From: Streptomyces aquilus | Lineage (GTDB): Bacteria; Actinomycetota; Actinomycetes; Streptomycetales; Streptomycetaceae | Reading direction: 5' to 3' | Assembly (NCBI RefSeq): GCF_003955715.1 | Contig: NZ_CP034463.1 | Coordinates: forward strand, 8,804,001-8,868,000 | Length of the DNA stretch: 64,000 bases | Shown: positions 61,175-64,000 of the stretch, piece by piece | Position numbering within the stretch: position 1 is the stretch's first letter | Layout of the letters: every line of letters starts with the position of its first letter | Made by a program: the position numbers and the translations under genes | The notes under the pieces: generated by a model | What the model was told of the DNA's origin: nothing | Seen by the model: the letters and a program-made list of their open reading frames with translations, nothing else | Databases searched by the model: none

Positions 61175-63262
61175 ATGGTTGATCGGGGAGCGAGCGCCCT
61201 GTCACTCCCGGACGACTGGCCCGCCCACCCGGACCCGATTCTGGCGCTCAACCGCATGGGCAGCTTCGACTGGGACCTGGACACCGGTCTGTTCCACATG
61301 GACGCGCAGGCCCACGAGGTCTTCGACCTGCGCCCCGACGAATACGACGGCCACCCCGAGACCCTCGCGATCCGGGTCCCGGCGCCCGAGGGCTACCGGC
61401 TGGACACCCTGGTCTCCCAGGCGATGAAGGACGGCAGCGAGAACTACGGCACCTACTTCCGCATCCGCTGCCGCGACGGCTCGCTGCGCTGGACCCACAC
61501 CCAGGGCTACATCCGGCGTGACGAGACGGGCCGCCCGCGCCGGATCGTCGGCATCGTCCGCGACGCCACCCAGGAACTCGACGACCTCGCCGCCCGCCGC
61601 GAACAGGCCAGCCAGGACGCCGCCCGCCAGGAGCAGACCAACGTCGTCCAGCTCACCACGGCCGCCCTCGCCTACGCCCGCTCGGTCGACGACGTCATCG
61701 AGGTCCTCAAGGACACCCACGGCCTCACCCACCTGGGCGCCACCAGCCTGGTCATGGGCCTGGTCGAGGCGGGCCGCATCCGGCTGATCGCCGAGGGCCC
61801 CGCGGGCAGCTTCGTGCCCGGCACCGACGTCACGGGCATCGACGAGCAGTACCCGATGAGCGAGGTCGTACGGACCCTGACCCCGCGCTTCATCGAGTCA
61901 CCCGAGGAGTTCGCCGAGCGCTACCCGCTGCTGTGGCCGCACCTCACCGGCCTGAACATCACCGCCGCCGCCTACCTGCCGCTGATCGCGCAGGCCAGAC
62001 CGATCGGCGCGATGGGCCTGCTCTACAGCGACCGGGGCGGCTTCTCGCCCGAGGACCGCAACGTCCTGGTCGCCCTCGTCAGCAGCATCGCGCAGAGCCT
62101 GCAACGCGCCATGTTCTACGAGCAGGAGAAGGACCTCGCCACCGGACTCCAGCAGGCCATGCTGCCGCGCACCATCCCCAGCGTGCGCGGCGCCGACGTC
62201 GCCGTCCGCTACCGCGCCGGCTCCGCCGCGGGCTCCCTCGGCCGGGACATCGGGGGCGACTGGTACGACCTCATCCCGCTGCCCGGCGGCCGGGTCGGCG
62301 CGGTCATCGGCGACGTCCAGGGCCATGACACCCACGCCGCCGCCGTCATGGGCCAGCTGCGGATCGTGCTGCGCGCCTACGCCGCCGAGGGCCACACGCC
62401 CGCCACCGTCATGGCCCGCGCCTCCGTCTTCCTCCACGAACTGGACACCGACCGCTTCGCGACCTGCCTCTACGCCGAGGCCGACCTCGCCACCGGGGTC
62501 GTCCAGGTCGTCCGGGCCGGCCACATCGACCCGCTGGTGCGCCAGGCCGACGGCAGCTGCCGCCGGGTCCCCGTCGAGGGCGGGCTGCCGCTGGGCCTGT
62601 CCGCCGAGTTCGGCAGCCTCGAATACCCCGTCGCCACCATCGAACTCGACCCCGGCAACACCCTGCTGCTCTGCACCGACGGCCTGGTCGAACAGCCCGG
62701 CGCCGACCTCGACGACGGCATGCAGACCCTCACCGCGCTCATCGGCTCCGGCCCCGCCGACGTGCGCGACCTCGCCGACAAGCTCATCGACGTGGCCGAG
62801 GAGCGCGGCGGCGACGACGACGTCGCCCTGCTCCTGCTGCGCCGCCGGGGCCTGGACGCCCCCCAGTCCGGCGGACGGCTCCAGCAGCACGTCGCCCCCG
62901 GCGACCCGGAGGCGCTGGCCGAGGCCCGGCACATGATCCGCGCCGCCGTCCGGGCCTGGGGCTCGGGCGACCGGGCCGACGAGATCGAGCTGGTCGCCGA
63001 CGAGATGATCACCAACGCCCTCATGCACACCGAGGGCTCCGCCATCGTCACCTTGCGGGTTCTGGCCGGTTCCGAACGCCGGCTGCGGGTCGAGGTCGAG
63101 GACTCCTCCAGCGCCCTGCCGCGCCGCCGGGAGGCGGGCGAGTCGGGGGTGTCCGGACGCGGTCTGCTCCTGGTCGACCTGCTCACGGACGTGTGGGGTG
63201 TGGAGGCGCGGGGCGGCGGCAAGTGCGTGTGGTGCGAGTTCGTCGTCCCGGGACGCGCGTGA
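61175..63262 (+). CDS. PAS-GAF-PP2C phosphatase with anti-sigma-type ATPase domain
   Basis: A 695-aa signalling protein. PAS about 25-135 (NRMGSFDWDLDTGLFHMDAQAHEVF), GAF about 155-310, SpoIIE-type PP2C about 340-545 (ATGLQQAMLPRTIP, IGGDWYDLIPLPGGRVGAVIGDVQGHD with metal aspartates, LLLCTDGLVEQPG, GGDDDVALLLL), and an RsbW/SpoIIAB-like HATPase about 565-690 (ADEIELVADEMITNALMHTEG). It can both dephosphorylate an anti-sigma antagonist and bind or phosphorylate partners, typical of Streptomyces stress regulators. The ATG at 61175 has AAGG upstream. Confidence 0.93.
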   Translation: MVDRGASALSLPDDWPAHPDPILALNRMGSFDWDLDTGLFHMDAQAHEVFDLRPDEYDGHPETLAIRVPAPEGYRLDTLVSQAMKDGSENYGTYFRIRCRDGSLRWTHTQGYIRRDETGRPRRIVGIVRDATQELDDLAARREQASQDAARQEQTNVVQLTTAALAYARSVDDVIEVLKDTHGLTHLGATSLVMGLVEAGRIRLIAEGPAGSFVPGTDVTGIDEQYPMSEVVRTLTPRFIESPEEFAERYPLLWPHLTGLNITAAAYLPLIAQARPIGAMGLLYSDRGGFSPEDRNVLVALVSSIAQSLQRAMFYEQEKDLATGLQQAMLPRTIPSVRGADVAVRYRAGSAAGSLGRDIGGDWYDLIPLPGGRVGAVIGDVQGHDTHAAAVMGQLRIVLRAYAAEGHTPATVMARASVFLHELDTDRFATCLYAEADLATGVVQVVRAGHIDPLVRQADGSCRRVPVEGGLPLGLSAEFGSLEYPVATIELDPGNTLLLCTDGLVEQPGADLDDGMQTLTALIGSGPADVRDLADKLIDVAEERGGDDDVALLLLRRRGLDAPQSGGRLQQHVAPGDPEALAEARHMIRAAVRAWGSGDRADEIELVADEMITNALMHTEGSAIVTLRVLAGSERRLRVEVEDSSSALPRRREAGESGVSGRGLLLVDLLTDVWGVEARGGGKCVWCEFVVPGRA

Positions 63263-63284
63263 CGGGGGATGGCACCCTGGACGT

Positions 63285-64000
63285 ATGCCGGAACTCCCCG
63301 AGGTGGAAGCGCTCAAGGACTTCCTCACCGAGCACCTGGTCGGCCACGAGATCGTCCGGGTGCTGCCCGTCGCGATCAGTGTCCTGAAGACGTACGATCC
63401 ACCGCTCGCCGCCCTGGAAGGCCGCGAGGTCACCGCGGTGCGCCGGCACGGCAAGTTCCTCGACCTGGTCACGGACGGCGGCCCGCACTTCGTCACCCAC
63501 CTGGCCCGCGCGGGCTGGCTGCACTGGAAGGACGAGCTGCCCAGCGGCATGCCCCGCCCCGGCAAGGGCCCCCTCGCCCTGCGGGTGGCCCTGGAGACCG
63601 GCGCCGGGTTCGACCTGACGGAGGCCGGGACGCAGAAGCGCCTCGCCGTGTACGTCGTCCACGACCCCCAGGAGGTCCCGGGCGTGGCCCGGCTCGGCCC
63701 CGACCCGCTCGCCGACGACTTCGACGAGGCGCGCCTCGCGGGACTCCTGGCGACCGAACGGCGCCGGCTCAAGGGCGCCCTGCGCGACCAGAGCCTCATC
63801 GCGGGGGTCGGCAACGCCTACAGCGACGAGATCCTGCACGCGGCGAAGATGTCCCCGTTCAAACTCGCCGCGTCCCTCACCCCCGAGGAGACGGCCCGCC
63901 TCTACGCGGCCCTGCGCGACACGCTCACCGAGGCCGTCGCACGCTCGCACGGTGTGGCCGCCGGGCGCCTGAAGGCGGAGAAGAAGAGCGGCCTGCGCGT
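63285..64000 (+). CDS. Fpg/Nei-family DNA glycosylase (3' end outside window)
   Basis: The first 238 residues of a formamidopyrimidine/endonuclease VIII-type repair enzyme. The start MPELPEVEALKDFL gives catalytic Pro2 and Glu3 after Met removal. RRHGKFLDLV, HLARAGWLHW and LKGALRDQSLIAGVGNAYSDEILHAAKMSP are conserved blocks including the H2TH region. The C-terminal zinc finger, if present, lies beyond base 64000; the basic KAEKKSGLR end of the visible part may signal a zincless or variant form. Confidence 0.93.
   Translation, partial: MPELPEVEALKDFLTEHLVGHEIVRVLPVAISVLKTYDPPLAALEGREVTAVRRHGKFLDLVTDGGPHFVTHLARAGWLHWKDELPSGMPRPGKGPLALRVALETGAGFDLTEAGTQKRLAVYVVHDPQEVPGVARLGPDPLADDFDEARLAGLLATERRRLKGALRDQSLIAGVGNAYSDEILHAAKMSPFKLAASLTPEETARLYAALRDTLTEAVARSHGVAAGRLKAEKKSGLR

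Overview
The window is a piece of a high-GC actinobacterial chromosome, almost certainly Streptomyces. Codon third positions are nearly all G/C, GTG/TTG starts and AGGAG-type ribosome sites are common, stop/start overlaps (ATGA/GTGA) are frequent, and the gene content fits: Tat-exported hydrolases, a fused IcmF mutase, actinobacterial GlgA/GlgC, and a SpoIIE-type phosphatase joined to an anti-sigma-like ATPase. About 50 genes are supported. I see no tRNA, rRNA, CRISPR array, phage gene or intact insertion sequence.

Layout. 1-759: end of an ABC exporter. 863-4726: exported GH2 beta-galactosidase with an inserted LamG-like domain. 4680-12405 (minus strand): a probable deoxysugar (fucose-type) operon encoding a CUT1 ABC importer, an unrecognised 659-aa protein, a RhaM-type mutarotase, a fuconolactonase-like amidohydrolase, a broken alcohol dehydrogenase and an aldo/keto reductase, with a divergent FadR/GntR regulator at 12712. 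13571-19725: housekeeping genes (icmF, panD, an acetyltransferase, a proline-rich protein, gnd). 19838-22272: a two-gene TIR/KGGVGR-ATPase module. 22436-28204: a cell-wall hydrolase, an EamA transporter, an FhuF-like Fe-S protein, glgA and glgC. 28353-32401: a wax ester synthase, two SDR proteins and a small membrane protein. 32402-33247: a regulatory and decayed stretch with one 57-aa gene, two strong hairpins and an SMI1/KNR4 remnant. 33246-34589: an amidase.

34824-48920 looks like a complete N-glycan utilisation locus: exported GH20 hexosaminidase and GH29 fucosidase, a LacI regulator, a lipoprotein-dependent CUT1 importer, a cytoplasmic GH5 (probably GH5_18) beta-mannosidase, an exported GH85 endo-beta-N-acetylglucosaminidase and a cytoplasmic GH38 alpha-mannosidase. 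The inferred logic is outside cleavage of the chitobiose core, import of the oligomannose-GlcNAc, and inside dismantling. An AlkZ/YcaQ-like protein is coupled to the end of this operon.

50651-58200 is a second deoxysugar-acid module: a FadR regulator with a palindromic operator, an RbsBAC-type importer, L-fuconate dehydratase, an SDR and an aldo/keto reductase paralogous to the one at 4680. The two flanking modules together supply a nearly complete non-phosphorylated L-fucose route, which fits with fucose being released by the GH29 enzyme between them. The window closes with a lipase-maturation-factor-like membrane protein, a repeat-bearing lipoprotein, a PAS-GAF-PP2C-HATPase regulator and the start of an Fpg/Nei DNA glycosylase.

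The two most interesting items are the TIR/KGGVGR-ATPase pair (possible immune or signalling system) and the unrecognised 659-aa cytoplasmic protein inside the sugar operon.
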